Assembly: GCF_001514205.1 (NCBI RefSeq)
Contig: NZ_KQ948764.1
Coordinates: 195,882 to 259,881 of the forward strand
DNA: 64,000 nt
Direction: 5' to 3'
DNA from: Streptomyces griseoruber
GTDB taxonomy: Bacteria; Actinomycetota; Actinomycetes; Streptomycetales; Streptomycetaceae
Position 1 is the stretch's first letter. Each line of letters opens with the position of its first letter. Shown here piece after piece: positions 10,184 through 23,148 of the stretch. Made by a program: the position numbers and the translations under genes. The notes beneath the pieces were generated by a model, which worked only from the letters and a program-made list of their open reading frames with translations, ran no database searches and was not told the origin of the DNA.

Positions 10184-11241
10184 GGGCCGATCCTTCCATG
10201 CATCCGAAAAATACGGTCGTACGCGGCGGCGAGGAGCTCCGGGTCGTGCCGGGGCGTTCCGTCGGTCCGGGCCACCTTCGCCAGCTCGACAGCGGCCCCG
10301 AACCGGGTGGCGGCATCGGTCAGGGAGTCGCGGTCGGGCACGGCGGCCTCGTCGGCCAGCACCACGTCCAGGGCGAGTTTAGGGGCGTGTCGTCCCAAAA
10401 CCTCCAAATGACGCTGCGGGGAGAAGCCCTCGGTTTCTCCGGGCTGCGGCGCGAGGTTCAGCGAGAGTACCCGGCGCGCCTTGGTCTCGATGAGGGCGTC
10501 CAGCAGTTCGGGCACGAGGAGGTGCGGGATCACCGAGGAGAACCAGGATCCCGGGCCGAGGACCACCCAGTCCGCGTCCAGGACCGCGGCCACCGCCTCG
10601 GGGACGGCCGGCGGGTCGTGCGGCACGAGGTGCACGGACTGCACCTCGCCGGGCGTGAGGGCCACGGTCGCCTGTCCGCGCACCGTGTCGACGTCCTCCG
10701 GCCGGCGCGGATCGTGCCCCTTGACCAGGGCCTGGAGCTCCAGCGGTACGGCGGACATGGGCAGCACCCGGCCGTGCGCGCCCAGCAGCTTGCCGACCAG
10801 GTCCAGGGCCTGGACGTGGTCGCCGAGCTGCTCCCACAGGGCGACGATCAGCAGATTGCCGACCGCGTGGCCGTTGATCTCGCCCTGGGACTGGAAGCGG
10901 TGCTGGATGACCCGGGACCAGGTCTGGCCCCAGTCGTCGTCGCCGCACAGCGCGGCCAGCGCCTTGCGCAGATCGCCGGGCGGCAGCACGCCCAGCTCGT
11001 CCCTCAGCCGCCCGCTGGAGCCGCCGTCGTCGGCGACGGTGACCACGGCGGTGAGGTCACCGGTGATCCGGCGCAGCGCGGCGAGCGAGGCGGACAGGCC
11101 CATCCCGCCGCCCAGCGCGACGACCTTGGGCTGGGTGCCACGGCGGCGCGGCCTCGCGCCCCGGGCCTCGACCGGCCGGCTCGCGCGTCCCTCGGCGGGC
11201 ACCCTGCGCAGTCGGCCCAGCCGCGGAGTACGTCCTGTCAT
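10174..11241 (-). CDS. yvcK: Gluconeogenesis factor YvcK/CofD-like protein
   Basis: 355 residues. A basic N-terminal tail of about 35 residues is followed by [20 protein letters not shown], the nucleotide/sugar-binding loop of the YvcK family, and by [14 protein letters not shown] and [13 protein letters not shown]. YvcK binds UDP-sugars and links cell-wall precursor supply to carbon source. The ATG at 11241 overlaps the rapZ stop in an ATGA quartet, which decides the start; the frame continues upstream only inside rapZ. It overlaps whiA by 10 bp at its end. Confidence 0.92.
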   Translation of the reverse strand: MTGRTPRLGRLRRVPAEGRASRPVEARGARPRRRGTQPKVVALGGGMGLSASLAALRRITGDLTAVVTVADDGGSSGRLRDELGVLPPGDLRKALAALCGDDDWGQTWSRVIQHRFQSQGEINGHAVGNLLIVALWEQLGDHVQALDLVGKLLGAHGRVLPMSAVPLELQALVKGHDPRRPEDVDTVRGQATVALTPGEVQSVHLVPHDPPAVPEAVAAVLDADWVVLGPGSWFSSVIPHLLVPELLDALIETKARRVLSLNLAPQPGETEGFSPQRHLEVLGRHAPKLALDVVLADEAAVPDRDSLTDAATRFGAAVELAKVARTDGTPRHDPELLAAAYDRIFRMHGRIGPWR

Positions 11242-12239
11242 TCCCGTCCCATGTCCCGGTGCACGACCACCGTCTCCACGCCCTCGGCCGCGAGACGCGC
11301 GGCGAGCTTCTCCGACATCGCGACCGAACGGTGCTTGCCGCCCGTACAGCCGACCGCGATGGTCACATAGCGCTTGCCCTCCCGGCGGTAGCCCGCGGCG
11401 ATCAGCTGGAGGAGCTCCGCGTACCGGTCGAGGAACTCCTTCGCGCCGGGCTGGTTGAGGACATAGGTGGCGACCTCGTCGTTGAGGCCGGTGTAGGGGC
11501 GCAGCTCCGGGACCCAGTGCGGGTTGGGCAGGAAGCGCATGTCCACCACCAGGTCGGCGTCGACCGGGAGGCCGTACTTGAAGCCGAAGGACATGACGGT
11601 GGCCCGCAGCTCGGGCTCCTCCTCGCCCGCGAACTGGGCGTCCATCTTGGCGCGCAGCTCGTGCACGTTGAGACTGGAGGTGTCGATCACCAGGTCGGCG
11701 TCGCCGCGCAGCTCGCGCAGCAGTTCGCGTTCGGCGGCGATGCCGTCGACGATCCGGCCGTCGCCCTGGAGGGGGTGCGGGCGGCGCACGGACTCGAAGC
11801 GGCGCACCAGGGCGTCGTCGGAGGACTCCAGGAAGACGATCCGCCGGGTGACGTTCTTCGACTCCAGGTCGGCGAGGGACTCGCGGAGGTTGTCGAAGAA
11901 GCGCCGGCCGCGGACGTCGACGACGACCGCGATCCGCGCCACGTTGCCCTGGGAACGGGCGCCCAGCTCCACCATGGTGGGGATCAGGGCGGGCGGGAGG
12001 TTGTCGACGACGAACCAGCCGAGGTCCTCCAGACACTTGGCTGCCGTCGAGCGGCCCGCCCCGGACATGCCGGAGATGATCACCAGCTCGGGGATGGCCG
12101 CCTCGGGGATCCCGGGCGGCGTGCTGTCCGTACTCACCTGTGCTCCGTCTTCGTGACCTGTGTCGTGTTCATGGGGCGCTGAGTGGAGCGCCTGGTCCCG
12201 CTCGTCCGTGGGGTGTGCGTCGTGCTCGTGCTCGGTCAT
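11238..12239 (-). CDS. rapZ: RNase adapter RapZ/YvcJ-family P-loop nucleotide-binding protein
   Basis: 333 residues. A variable acidic and histidine-rich N-terminal extension of about 50 residues is followed by [29 protein letters not shown], the P-loop of the YvcJ/RapZ family, and the C-terminal [16 protein letters not shown] motif that binds a phosphorylated sugar signal in RapZ. In enterobacteria it controls GlmS through small RNAs; in Gram-positives its role is less clear, so the symbol follows the family. It overlaps uvrC by four bases upstream and yvcK by four bases downstream. Confidence 0.92.
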   Translation of the reverse strand: MTEHEHDAHPTDERDQALHSAPHEHDTGHEDGAQVSTDSTPPGIPEAAIPELVIISGMSGAGRSTAAKCLEDLGWFVVDNLPPALIPTMVELGARSQGNVARIAVVVDVRGRRFFDNLRESLADLESKNVTRRIVFLESSDDALVRRFESVRRPHPLQGDGRIVDGIAAERELLRELRGDADLVIDTSSLNVHELRAKMDAQFAGEEEPELRATVMSFGFKYGLPVDADLVVDMRFLPNPHWVPELRPYTGLNDEVATYVLNQPGAKEFLDRYAELLQLIAAGYRREGKRYVTIAVGCTGGKHRSVAMSEKLAARLAAEGVETVVVHRDMGRE

Positions 12240-14371
12240 GTCTCCTGCCCCCGTCGTTCTTCCGGGGCGCCCGCGGTGACGGGATCTCCGGGGGAACCCG
12301 CCGTCGTACCGGGTTCCTCGTCTTCAATGATCTCTCCGGTCGCCGTGTTCACGGCGGGGGCGGGCGGAGCCGCCTGGGCCAGGGCCGCGGCGATCGTCTC
12401 GGCCGTCTTGCGGCCTATGCCCGGGACCTCGCGGATCTGGTCGAGGGTCGCGGCGCGCAGCTTCCTCACCGAGCCGAAGTGCTTGATGAGCGCCTGCTTG
12501 CGCGTCTCGCCCAGGCCCGGTACGTCGTCCAGGGGGCCGGAGCGCAGCCGCTTGGCCCTCTTGGTGCGCTGGTAGGTGATCGCGAAGCGGTGGGCCTCGT
12601 CGCGGACGCGCTGGAGGAGGTAGAGGCCCTCGCTGGTGCGGGGCAGGACGACCGGGTCGTCGTCGTGCGGCAGCCAGACCTCCTCCAGGCGCTTGGCGAG
12701 GCCGCAGACGGCGATGTCGTCGATGCCGAGTTCGTCCAGGGCGCGGCGGGCGGCCGCGACCTGGGGCCGCCCGCCGTCGACGACGACGAGCTGGGGCGGA
12801 TAGGCGAAGCGCTTGGGGCGGCCTTCGTCGTCCTTGAGGCCGGTGGCGAGGGGGACTTCCTTGCCGTTGGCGAGGATCGCGCCGTCGGTGGCGGTGTCCT
12901 CGGCGGTTTCCTCGCCGGGGCCGTCGCCGTCGGGGAGGGCGCTCCCGGCGTCGGTCCACTCCCCCGTGCGCTCCTTCTCCGTGAGGTAGCGGCGGAAGCG
13001 GCGGGTGATCACCTCGTGCATGGAGCGGACGTCGTCCTGGCCCTCGAAGCCCTTGATCTGGAAGCGGCGGTACTCGCTCTTGCGGGCCAGGCCGTCCTCG
13101 AAGACGACCATGGAGGCCACGACGTCCTCGCCCTGGAGGTGCGAGATGTCGTAGCACTCGATCCGCAGCGGGGCGCTGTCCAGGTCCAGGGCCTCGGCGA
13201 TCTCCTCCAGGGCGCGCGAGCGCGTGGTCAGGTCCGAGGCGCGCCTGGTCTTGTGCAGGACGAGCGCCTGCTGGGCGTTGCGCTCCACGGTCTCCATCAG
13301 GGCCCGCTTGTCGCCGCGCTGCGGGATGCGCAGCGAGACGCCCGAGCCGCGGCGGACGGTGAGCCACTCCTGGACGGGTTCGACCGGGTCGGGCAGGGCG
13401 GGGACGAGCACCTCCTTGGGGACGGCGTCGCCGGTCTCCTCGCCGTAGAGCTGCTGGAGGGCGTGTTCGACGAGGGCGCCGGTGGTGATCTCCTCGACCT
13501 TGTCGGTGACCCAGCCGCGCTGTCCGCGCACCCGTCCGCCGCGGACGTGGAAGATCTGGACCGCGGCCTCCAGCTCGTCCTCGGCGACCGCGATCAGATC
13601 GGCGTCGGTCGCGTCCGCGAGCACGACCGCGTTCTTCTCCATGGCCTTCTTCAGGGCCTCGATGTCGTCGCGCAGGCGGGCGGCCCGCTCGTACTCCATC
13701 TCCTCGGCGGCCTCCGTCATCTGCTTCTCCAGGCGGCGGAGGTGGGTGCCGGTGCGGCCGGCCATGAAGTCGCAGAACTCGTCGGCCAGTTCCCCGTGGT
13801 CGTCGGCGGAGATCCGGCCGACGCAGGGCGCGGAGCACTTGCCGATGTAGCCGAGCAGGCAGGGGCGGCCGGTGCGGGAGGCGTTCTTGAAGACGCCGGC
13901 GGAGCAGGTGCGCACGGGGAAGACGCGCAGCAGCAGGTCGACGGTGTCGCGGATCGCCCACGCGTGCGCGTACGGCCCGAAGTAGCGGACGCCCTTCTTC
14001 TTGTGGCCGCGCATGACCTGCACGCGCGGGAACTCCTCGTTCATCGTCACCGCGAGGTAGGGGTAGCTCTTGTCGTCGCGGTACTTCACGTTGAACCGGG
14101 GGTCGTACTCCTTGATCCAGGAGTACTCCAGCTGGAGCGCCTCGACCTCCGTGGACACGACCGTCCACTCCACCGACGCGGCCGTGGTGACCATCGTGCG
14201 GGTGCGCGGGTGCAGGCCCGCGAGGTCCTGGAAGTAGTTCGCCAGGCGCTGGCGCAGGCTCTTCGCCTTTCCGACGTAGATCACCCGGCGGTGCTCGTCG
14301 CGGAACCTGTACACCCCGGGAGAGTCCGGGATCTGTCCCGGCTTGGGGCGGTAGCTGGAGGGGTCGGCCAT
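12236..14371 (-). CDS. uvrC: Excinuclease ABC subunit C
   Basis: 711 residues. The GIY-YIG endonuclease domain is at about residues 15-95 ([20 protein letters not shown]), the UVR helix that binds UvrB near 210-245, an RNase-H-like second nuclease domain around 390-560 ([24 protein letters not shown]) and the double helix-hairpin-helix at the C-terminus ([32 protein letters not shown]). It makes the 3' and then 5' incision during nucleotide excision repair. It is the first gene of the uvrC-rapZ-yvcK-whiA operon, with ATGA overlap to rapZ. Confidence 0.97.
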   Translation of the reverse strand: MADPSSYRPKPGQIPDSPGVYRFRDEHRRVIYVGKAKSLRQRLANYFQDLAGLHPRTRTMVTTAASVEWTVVSTEVEALQLEYSWIKEYDPRFNVKYRDDKSYPYLAVTMNEEFPRVQVMRGHKKKGVRYFGPYAHAWAIRDTVDLLLRVFPVRTCSAGVFKNASRTGRPCLLGYIGKCSAPCVGRISADDHGELADEFCDFMAGRTGTHLRRLEKQMTEAAEEMEYERAARLRDDIEALKKAMEKNAVVLADATDADLIAVAEDELEAAVQIFHVRGGRVRGQRGWVTDKVEEITTGALVEHALQQLYGEETGDAVPKEVLVPALPDPVEPVQEWLTVRRGSGVSLRIPQRGDKRALMETVERNAQQALVLHKTRRASDLTTRSRALEEIAEALDLDSAPLRIECYDISHLQGEDVVASMVVFEDGLARKSEYRRFQIKGFEGQDDVRSMHEVITRRFRRYLTEKERTGEWTDAGSALPDGDGPGEETAEDTATDGAILANGKEVPLATGLKDDEGRPKRFAYPPQLVVVDGGRPQVAAARRALDELGIDDIAVCGLAKRLEEVWLPHDDDPVVLPRTSEGLYLLQRVRDEAHRFAITYQRTKRAKRLRSGPLDDVPGLGETRKQALIKHFGSVRKLRAATLDQIREVPGIGRKTAETIAAALAQAAPPAPAVNTATGEIIEDEEPGTTAGSPGDPVTAGAPEERRGQET

Positions 14372-14833
14372 GTCTCACACCCTACTGGCGCGGGGTGACA
14401 CTCCGACGGCTCTGTGGACAACCATGGGCCGCTGTCGGCCGCCCTGTGGAAAACCCGGAGAACGCCTGTGCGGCGGGGCTCGGGCGGCGGGGAGGTTCCG
14501 CAGGCCGGTGAGGAGATTCCGCATGTTTCCGGACAGCCGGTCGTGATCCCTCGTACGGCGGACCCTCGTCGCCGCCGACGGTGACGGGCCCGGAGCGGTG
14601 CCCGGCCACGGGATCTCCGTCCCCCGGGCGAGCCTCGTACACCGGCCAGACGCATGTGCCACTCGGACATCAGGTGTTGTCGGGACTTGGTCAACACGCT
14701 TCAATGCGGGGGAACTCGGGGCCCTGAAGGACGCCTTACGGATGTGAAGGAGCCCCCGGCGTCAGCGGGGAAGCCCCGACCCCTCACGCGCGGTCCGACC
14801 AGCCGTCGCGAGCATTCACAGAAAGGCCCCTGC
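14372..14833. other. 462-bp divergent intergenic region with two DnaA-box-like sites
   Basis: No credible gene is visible between uvrC and the divergent gene at 14834. TGTGGACAA at 14413-14421 is a perfect reverse-complement DnaA box of the Streptomyces type (TTGTCCACA) and TGTGGAAAA at 14445-14453 is a near match, 32 bp apart. The rest should contain the uvrC promoter and the promoter of the plus-strand gene. No clear -35/-10 pair was assigned. Confidence 0.4.
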
Positions 14834-15805
14834 ATGCCGCACGCCACACAGCACGCGGACGCCGCCGAGGACGTCGCCGTCGCGGAACTGGACACGGTCC
14901 TGCGGGGCGGCCCGTTCCATGTCGCGCTGCGTGCCGCGATCGCCGCCCGTGGACTGCCCCTGCAGCGCGTCCAGCACCATCTGTCGCGCCACGGGGTCAA
15001 GGTCGGCGTCACGAGTCTGAGTTACTGGCAGCAGGGCGCCCGGCGTCCCCAGCGTCCGGAGTCGCTGCGGGCCGTCCGCGCGCTGGAGGAGATCCTCCGC
15101 CTGCCGGACGAGTCCCTGATCCGGCTGCTGGAGGACACGGGCACGCAGACCGGCACCGCGACCGCCGCCGGGCAGCCCACGGGCCGGTCCTACCGCTCCG
15201 TCCTGGAGGCCTCCGGCGTCCTTGAACGTCTGCACGCCGAACTGGAGTGCCCACTCGACAGCGGGCTGCACACCCTGGGCCATCATGAGCGCGTCCGCAT
15301 CGGGGCGCGCCGCGAGCTGCTGGGCCGCGAGTCGCAGCACATCGTGCGCGCCCACCGCGACGGCGTCGACCGCTTCCTCGCCGTCCACCAGGGGGATCCC
15401 GGCTGCGCGCCCGAGCGGATGACCGTGCACGCCCTGGAGAACTGCCGCGCCGGACGGCTGCGCCGCCACCACGACACCGGCGTCCTGGTGGCCGAGCTGC
15501 TGTTCGACACCCGACTGCGGGCCGGGGAGACCTTTCTCTTCCGCTACGCCGTCGAGGACGGCACCGCCGGTGTCTGCCGGGAGTACGTCCGTGGTTTCGG
15601 CACGGCGGGTGGCCAGTACGCGCTCCAGATCCGGTTCGCCGACCAGGCGCTGCCCGTGCGCTGTCACCGGTTCACCCAGCACTCGGCGGCGGCACCGCGC
15701 GGCGGCCGTCAGGAGCTGCCGCTCAGCTTCCGTCACTGCTCGGTCCACCTCGTCGAGCCCCGGGTGCGGTCGGGGATGGTGGGCATCGGCTGGGACTGGG
15801 AGTGA
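14834..15805 (+). CDS. Putative helix-turn-helix DNA-binding protein
   Basis: 323 residues from the ATG at 14834, which follows AGAAAGG. The frame is open 180 bases further upstream but that part is not protein-like. Residues 25-95 read like a Cro/C1-type helix-turn-helix (HVALRAAIAARGLPLQRVQ, then VGVTSLSYWQQGARRPQRP, a tryptophan-glutamine recognition-helix pattern). The remaining 220 residues form a beta-rich domain ending MVGIGWDWE that I do not recognise. Such proteins are found at this place in other streptomycetes as hypothetical regulators. It is monocistronic and divergent from uvrC. Confidence 0.75.
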   Translation: MPHATQHADAAEDVAVAELDTVLRGGPFHVALRAAIAARGLPLQRVQHHLSRHGVKVGVTSLSYWQQGARRPQRPESLRAVRALEEILRLPDESLIRLLEDTGTQTGTATAAGQPTGRSYRSVLEASGVLERLHAELECPLDSGLHTLGHHERVRIGARRELLGRESQHIVRAHRDGVDRFLAVHQGDPGCAPERMTVHALENCRAGRLRRHHDTGVLVAELLFDTRLRAGETFLFRYAVEDGTAGVCREYVRGFGTAGGQYALQIRFADQALPVRCHRFTQHSAAAPRGGRQELPLSFRHCSVHLVEPRVRSGMVGIGWDWE

Positions 15806-15960
15806 GCGGGGCGCCGTCGGGGGCGATGGCCGGGCGGCTTCGGCGGCGGGGCGTGCGGTGGGGACGACCGCCCGGAGTCGTCCGTTCCGTCCCGCGCCGC
15901 CTCGGGGAGCGGGCAGACTCGGCATGAGCAGCCCGTAGTGTCCGCGAAAGGAACCGCCCC

Positions 15961-16887
15961 GTGATCGTCGTCGCCGGTGAGGCACTCATCGACCTGGTAC
16001 CCCGGGGCACGGGCGCCCTCGCGGCTCTGCGGCCGACGCTCGGCGGCGGGCCCTTCAACACGGCCGTCGCCCTCGGCCGGCTGGGCTCGCCCACCGCCTT
16101 CTGCTCCCGGGTGTCGTACGACGCGTTCGGGGAGGCGCTGCTCGGCAGGCTGCGGGATGCGGGCGTGGACGCCTCCGCCGTGCAGCGGGGCCCCGAGCCG
16201 ACCACCCTGGCGGTCGCCACGGTCGGCGACGAGGGCTCGGCGGCGTACTCCTTCTACGTCGAAGGCACCGCCGACCGTCTGTTCACCGCGCCGGCCGCCC
16301 TCCCCGCGGGGACGCGCGCGGTGTCCTTCGGCACCTGCTCGCTGGTGCTGGAGCCGGGTGCGAGCGCGTACGAGGAGCTGTTGCGGAGCGCGGCCGGGCA
16401 GGGGGTGTTCACCATGCTCGATCCGAACATCCGGCCGGGGCTGATCCCCGACGCCGACGCCTACCGGGCCCGTTTCAAGGGCTGGCTGTCCTCGGTGAAC
16501 CTGCTCAAGCTCTCGGAGGAGGACGCCCTGTGGCTGGGCGGCACTCCGCACGAGTGGCTGTCGGCCGGTCCTTCGGCCGTCGTGATCACGCACGGCGCCG
16601 CGGGGCTGAGCGTCGTCACCGGGGACCACGCCGTGTACGCCGTCCCGGGCGAGCCGGTCGACGTCGTGGACACCATCGGGGCCGGGGACACCGTGAACGC
16701 GGCTCTGCTGCACGGCCTGGCGGCGCGGGACGCCCTGTCCCCGGCCGGCCTCGCGGGGCTGGGTGCCGAGGGCTGGCAGCGGTTGCTGGGGTTCGCCGCC
16801 CGCGCGGCGGCGATCACCTGCTCCCGGGCGGGCGCGGAGCCGCCGTACGCCTCGGAACTGGGCGGCTCGTGGGCGGTTCGGGACTGA
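15961..16887 (+). CDS. PfkB-family carbohydrate kinase (fructokinase-like)
   Basis: 308 residues, GTG start at 15961 with AAAGGA upstream. Starts MIVVAGEALIDLVPRGTG, then GGGPFNTAVALGRLG (PfkB signature 1 with the sugar-binding glycine motif) and ends with DTIGAGDTVNAALLHGL (signature 2, catalytic aspartate and anion hole). Phosphorylates a sugar such as fructose with ATP in the cytosol; the exact sugar is inference. It converges with uvrA, from which it is separated by a long hairpin. Confidence 0.9.
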   Translation: MIVVAGEALIDLVPRGTGALAALRPTLGGGPFNTAVALGRLGSPTAFCSRVSYDAFGEALLGRLRDAGVDASAVQRGPEPTTLAVATVGDEGSAAYSFYVEGTADRLFTAPAALPAGTRAVSFGTCSLVLEPGASAYEELLRSAAGQGVFTMLDPNIRPGLIPDADAYRARFKGWLSSVNLLKLSEEDALWLGGTPHEWLSAGPSAVVITHGAAGLSVVTGDHAVYAVPGEPVDVVDTIGAGDTVNAALLHGLAARDALSPAGLAGLGAEGWQRLLGFAARAAAITCSRAGAEPPYASELGGSWAVRD

Positions 16888-16910
16888 GGGCACGGCCCGG
16901 TGCGCCACGC

Positions 16911-16939
16911 GGCGCCCCGCGGGAAGTCCCGGGGGCGCC
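16911..16939. terminator. Bidirectional terminator between the PfkB kinase and uvrA
   Basis: GGCGCCCC at 16911-16918 pairs with GGGGCGCC at 16932-16939, and inside it GGGA (16921-16924) pairs with TCCC (16927-16930). It lies between two convergent genes and can serve both. Confidence 0.65.
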
Positions 16940-16976
16940 GTCCTGTGGGTGAGGCGGGGTGTGCCCGCCGTGCGGC

Positions 16977-19976
<3,000 letters not shown>

Positions 19977-20203
19977 GCCGGTCCGCACCTTTCTTGCTGG
20001 AGAGGAGTGACAGGGGCGGGGCCCCCGTCGTTCTCAGACTAGGGGGAGCCACTGACAGCGCCGGTTCGGATTCACCGGTTCACAACACTCCCCGGTCATC
20101 CAGCATGCCCGATGCCGTCACCGACCTTATAGCACGCACATTCGATTTTGGGCCGTGGTCCGCCACCTTCACCCGAAGGAGTGGTGGTACTAAGGTCAGC
20201 AGC

Positions 20204-20890
20204 ATGATTGATCACGCTCATGACCTGGCGTCTGTACGTGAAGCGACCGACCGGCTCCTCACCGCAGTCGGCAAACTGGACGACGCGGCGGTGGCGGAGC
20301 CGTCGCTGCTGCCCGGCTGGAGCCGCGGTCACGTCCTCGCCCATCTCGCCCGCAACGCGGACGCCCTCGTGAACGTCTTCGAGGGCCGCCCCATGTACGC
20401 CGACGCGACCGTCCGCGACGCCGACATCGACCGGGACGCCCCGCGCCCCCTGGAGGTCCAGCTCGCCGACGTCCGGGAGAGCGCGGCCCGCTTCCAGGCG
20501 GCCGCGGCCGCGCCCGCCGACTGGTCCCGCACGGTGGAACTGCGCAACGGCGTCACCGACACGGCGGCCCGGGTGCCGTTCCGGCGCTGGGTGGAGGTCG
20601 AGCTGCACCACGTCGACCTCGGCATCGGCTACGCGCTGGAGGACCTGCCGCAGGAGTTCACCGGGCGGCAGACCGACTTCCTCGCGGACCGCTTCGCGGG
20701 GCACCCCGACGTGCCGCCGACCCGGCTGACGGACGGCACGCGCGCGTGGCGCACGGGGCGGGAGGCGGACACCCCCGAGGTGACCGTCACCGGAGCCCCG
20801 GCCGACCTCCTCGGCTGGCTCGCCGGGCGCCGCGACGGATCCGGGCTGACCGTGTCCGGCGGTCCGCTCCCGGCCCTGCCCCCGCTATAG
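20204..20890 (+). CDS. Maleylpyruvate isomerase-family mycothiol-dependent enzyme
   Basis: 228 residues from the ATG at 20204. The N-terminal DinB-like four-helix part has LLPGWSRGHVLAHLARNADAL, whose histidine belongs to the metal site, and FRRWVEVELHHVDLGIGY supplies the other ligands (VExxxHxxD pattern). The C-terminal DLLGWLAGR motif is typical of the SCP2-like tail. Members use mycothiol, the actinobacterial thiol, for isomerisation or conjugation; the substrate here is unknown. The following MBL-fold gene starts 10 bp after the stop, so the two form one operon. Confidence 0.85.
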   Translation: MIDHAHDLASVREATDRLLTAVGKLDDAAVAEPSLLPGWSRGHVLAHLARNADALVNVFEGRPMYADATVRDADIDRDAPRPLEVQLADVRESAARFQAAAAAPADWSRTVELRNGVTDTAARVPFRRWVEVELHHVDLGIGYALEDLPQEFTGRQTDFLADRFAGHPDVPPTRLTDGTRAWRTGREADTPEVTVTGAPADLLGWLAGRRDGSGLTVSGGPLPALPPL

Positions 20891-20900
20891 GCTGGCCGTC

Positions 20901-21557
20901 ATGACGTACAGCGGAGAGGTGACGGTCGGCGGCCCGGCGGACGTGCACGAGCTCAAGGACCTGATGATCACCAAGATCGCGGTCGGCCCGATGAACAACA
21001 ACGCCTACCTGCTGCGCTGCCGGGCCACGGACGAGCAGCTGCTGATCGACGCGGCCAACGACGCACAGGCGCTGCTCGGGACGATCGGTGACGACGGCAT
21101 CGCGTCCGTCGTCACCACCCATCGGCACGGCGACCACTGGCAGGCGCTCGCCGAGGTCGTGGCGGCCACGGGCGCGCGCACGTACGCGGGCCGGGAGGAC
21201 GCCGGGGGCATCCCCGTGCCGACCGACGTCCCGCTCGACGACGGCGACACCGTCCGGGTGGGCAACGTCGAGCTCACCGCGCGGCATCTGGTCGGGCACA
21301 CACCGGGCTCGATCGCGCTCGTCTACGACGACCCGCACGGGCATCCCCATGTCTTCACGGGCGACTGCCTGTTCCCGGGCGGCGTGGGCAACACCTGGAA
21401 GGATCCGGAGGCGTTCGCCAGCCTGATCCACGACGTCGAGACGAAGATCTTCGCCGTGCTCCCGGACGAGACGTGGGTCTACCCGGGCCACGGCAACGAC
21501 ACCACGCTCGGCGCCGAGCGGCCTCACCTCGGCGAGTGGCACGAGCGGGGCTGGTAG
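20901..21557 (+). CDS. MBL-fold metallo-hydrolase (glyoxalase II-like), 3' end replaced at an island junction
   Basis: 218 residues. The metal-binding set is complete: THRHGDHW (HxHxDH variant reading HRHGDH), HLVGHTPGS, FTGDCLF and YPGHGNDTTLG. Zinc-dependent hydrolase of the glyoxalase II type, possibly a hydroxyacylglutathione/mycothiol thioesterase. Codons from 21386 to 21508 are repeated perfectly at 29096-29218, and the last 49 bp (21509-21557) differ at 13 positions from the second copy while coding nearly the same residues (GEWHERGW against PEWHARGW). The gene is therefore intact but seems to carry a 3' end brought in by the element that follows. Confidence 0.9.
   Translation: MTYSGEVTVGGPADVHELKDLMITKIAVGPMNNNAYLLRCRATDEQLLIDAANDAQALLGTIGDDGIASVVTTHRHGDHWQALAEVVAATGARTYAGREDAGGIPVPTDVPLDDGDTVRVGNVELTARHLVGHTPGSIALVYDDPHGHPHVFTGDCLFPGGVGNTWKDPEAFASLIHDVETKIFAVLPDETWVYPGHGNDTTLGAERPHLGEWHERGW
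21386..21508 (+). repeat. 123-bp direct repeat, left copy (island boundary, attL-like)
   Basis: Identical over 123 bp to 29096-29218. It lies inside the MBL-fold hydrolase gene. Sequence upstream (21385 and earlier) differs completely from that before the right copy; downstream the two copies remain alignable for 49 bp to the stop codon at about 73 percent identity. I interpret it as the left edge of an inserted element. Confidence 0.85.
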
Positions 21558-21600
21558 GTCGGCGGCATCGCCGCCCCGGTGGCCCCTGGGGTATAGCCGC

Positions 21601-21629
21601 GCCTCTGGCAGTCGGTCGGAGCCAGAGGC
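21601..21629 (+). terminator. Terminator after the hydrolase gene (element side)
   Basis: GCCTCTGGC at 21601-21609 pairs perfectly with GCCAGAGGC at 21621-21629 over an 11-nt loop, 43 bp past the stop codon. It is unlike the hairpin after the right repeat, in keeping with the 3' flank being element DNA. Confidence 0.7.
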
Positions 21630-22288
21630 CACCGCACGAAAACGGTCAGCCGAAGAGCCCGTACCGGCCGCGATGGACGCCTGGACAGCTGCATCGGCAC
21701 CCGCCGCCGCAGCTACGGGCAGGGCGGGCGTGACGATGCGTGCGATTCGACGCATGATCCTGCGGCCCCGGGTCGGCTCGGCCCCTACGCTCTCAAGGGT
21801 GTCGATCTCCTCGGCGAGCTCCTCGGCGTCCTCCTGGGAGAGCTCCACGCGATCTGACGCAGCTGGGCGACGAGCGAGGCAAGCGCGTCTCCGTCCACGC
21901 CCTGGTTGACCGTCTGGGTGTTGCCGCCGCCCGTGGCGAGGTTGTTGCCGGTCGCGTTCCCCTGGACGACGATGCTGCCGAAGTGGTTGGTGACGCTGGA
22001 CGAGTGCGGCTGCTGAGTGCTCATGAAGGTCCTCAAGGTCATTCGGGAGAGGGCGAACTCGATGCACAGGGGAGTCGGCCGGACGCCGATACGGCCGGGG
22101 ATGCGCTCTACGGCGAGGAGGTTCTCGGCCTCGAGGAAGTCGACTGCGGCGAACACCTCGTCCCAGGTGACCCCCGTGCCGGCGAACCACCAGTGCTCGT
22201 CTCCGGCGAACTCCTGAAGACTCGCCGATCCTCCAGCCGGGGTGTTGTCGTAGGCCCGGCGTACGAGCCAGTTCCGACGGAAGTGCAT
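21630..22288 (-). pseudogene. Frameshifted regulator-like protein of unknown function
   Basis: From the ATG at 22288 the protein opens MHFRRNWLVRRAYDNTPAGG, contains a winged-helix-like stretch (EHWWFAGTGVTWDEVFAAVDFLEAENLL) and a glycine-asparagine segment (VVQGNATGNNLATGGGNTQ). Near 21851 the frame derails into an arginine-serine-proline tail ending at 21785, while another frame continues protein-like as ELSQEDAEELAEEIDTLESVG and IARIVTPALPVAAAAGADAA. One missing G near 21851 (GATCGCGTGGAG for GATCGCGGTGGAG) would rejoin them. The shifted frame has no stop before it enters sequence opposite the hydrolase gene, so the natural end may also be lost at the island edge. A sequencing error is the alternative. 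Confidence 0.6.
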
Positions 22289-22296
22289 GCATGCAC
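22283..22296. promoter_or_regulatory. Perfect 14-bp palindrome over the start of the frameshifted gene
   Basis: GTGCATGCATGCAC at 22283-22296 is perfectly self-complementary and contains the start codon of the gene reading left. It could be an operator for the winged-helix-like product, or chance. Confidence 0.3.
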
Positions 22297-22645
22297 GCTA
22301 TGCCCGACTGACGGCGAGCGAGCCCCAGGACGCCGAGCTGATCCCCGCAGACGCGGTCATGGCCACAAGGCCTCCCGCCGGAGGCACAGCCGTCCTCAAC
22401 GGACATGCAACGTGCGTCGACGGACGTTCAACGGCGGCCGCATCGAGGCCGCACAGTCGTCGAGGTGCCGGCCCACCTCGACAGCCCCGACCCCCCTCCA
22501 CGCCCCTCCCGCGCTCCGCGCACCCACCTCCCACGATCAGGGCGTTTCGCTCTCAACAGCCCAGCCCGCACCCTCCGTGCACGCAACGATTACGCCTTGT
22601 GACGGGACACCACCACAGGCGCCCCGCACGACCAGGAGGAAACGC

Positions 22646-23005
22646 ATGCGAGCAAAGACGGCCCTCACCGCCGGCGCACTGGCGCTCACCATCGCCACCG
22701 GAGCCGGATGGGCCGCCCAGGCAGCCCCCGAGCACACCCCCGCCACCAAGCCCGCACACACCCGCGTCGTCGACGGCTACCAGATCGTCACGCTCCCCAA
22801 CGCCAACGTCCCGAACTTCCAGCGACGCACCGTCTACTGCCCGCCCGGCAAGCACGTCATCGGCGGCGGAGCCGAGGCCCAGGGCAACGACGCGATCCTC
22901 GTCGGCAGCTTCCCCACCCCCGACGGAACCGGCTGGATCGCCCTCGGCCGACAGAACGCCTACAGCAGCGTCGGCATCAGCGTCTACGCCATCTGCGCCA
23001 ACTGA
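22646..23005 (+). CDS. Small secreted protein of unknown function
   Basis: 119 residues from the ATG at 22646, five bases after a perfect AGGAGGA. A signal peptide (MRAKTALTAGALALTIATGAG, cleavage near WAAQAA) leads to a mature part of about 90 residues with TVYCPPGKHVIGGGAEAQGN, GSFPTPDGTGWIALGRQNA and a C-terminal cysteine in YAICAN. The two cysteines may form a disulphide. The glycine-rich beta pattern recalls small exported streptomycete proteins that I cannot name. It lies inside the island; the 350 bp upstream show no other gene. Confidence 0.75.
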   Translation: MRAKTALTAGALALTIATGAGWAAQAAPEHTPATKPAHTRVVDGYQIVTLPNANVPNFQRRTVYCPPGKHVIGGGAEAQGNDAILVGSFPTPDGTGWIALGRQNAYSSVGISVYAICAN

Positions 23006-23080
23006 CGACCAGCACCCAACCCCTCCAGCGCCCCGTCCCGGACACCCGGCGGCGGGGCGCCGCGCGTGACGCAGCCGGAC

Positions 23081-23130
23081 GCGACGAGGGCCCGGTATCC
23101 CCCGATCGAAAGGGACACCGGGCCCGTCGC
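23081..23130 (+). terminator. Long hairpin terminator after the secreted protein gene
   Basis: Nested pairing: GCGAC with GTCGC, then GGGCCCGGT (23089-23097 region) with ACCGGGCCC (23117-23125 region), then CCC with GGG, around a loop with GATCGAAA. It sits 75 bp past the stop codon. Confidence 0.7.
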
Positions 23131-23148
23131 CACTGGGACCGTCCAGAG

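Noticed and set aside
20787..22406. 539-codon minus-strand open frame across the hydrolase gene and island edge
   Set aside because: It mixes antisense of the hydrolase with the shifted end of the regulator-like gene; it is not one gene.
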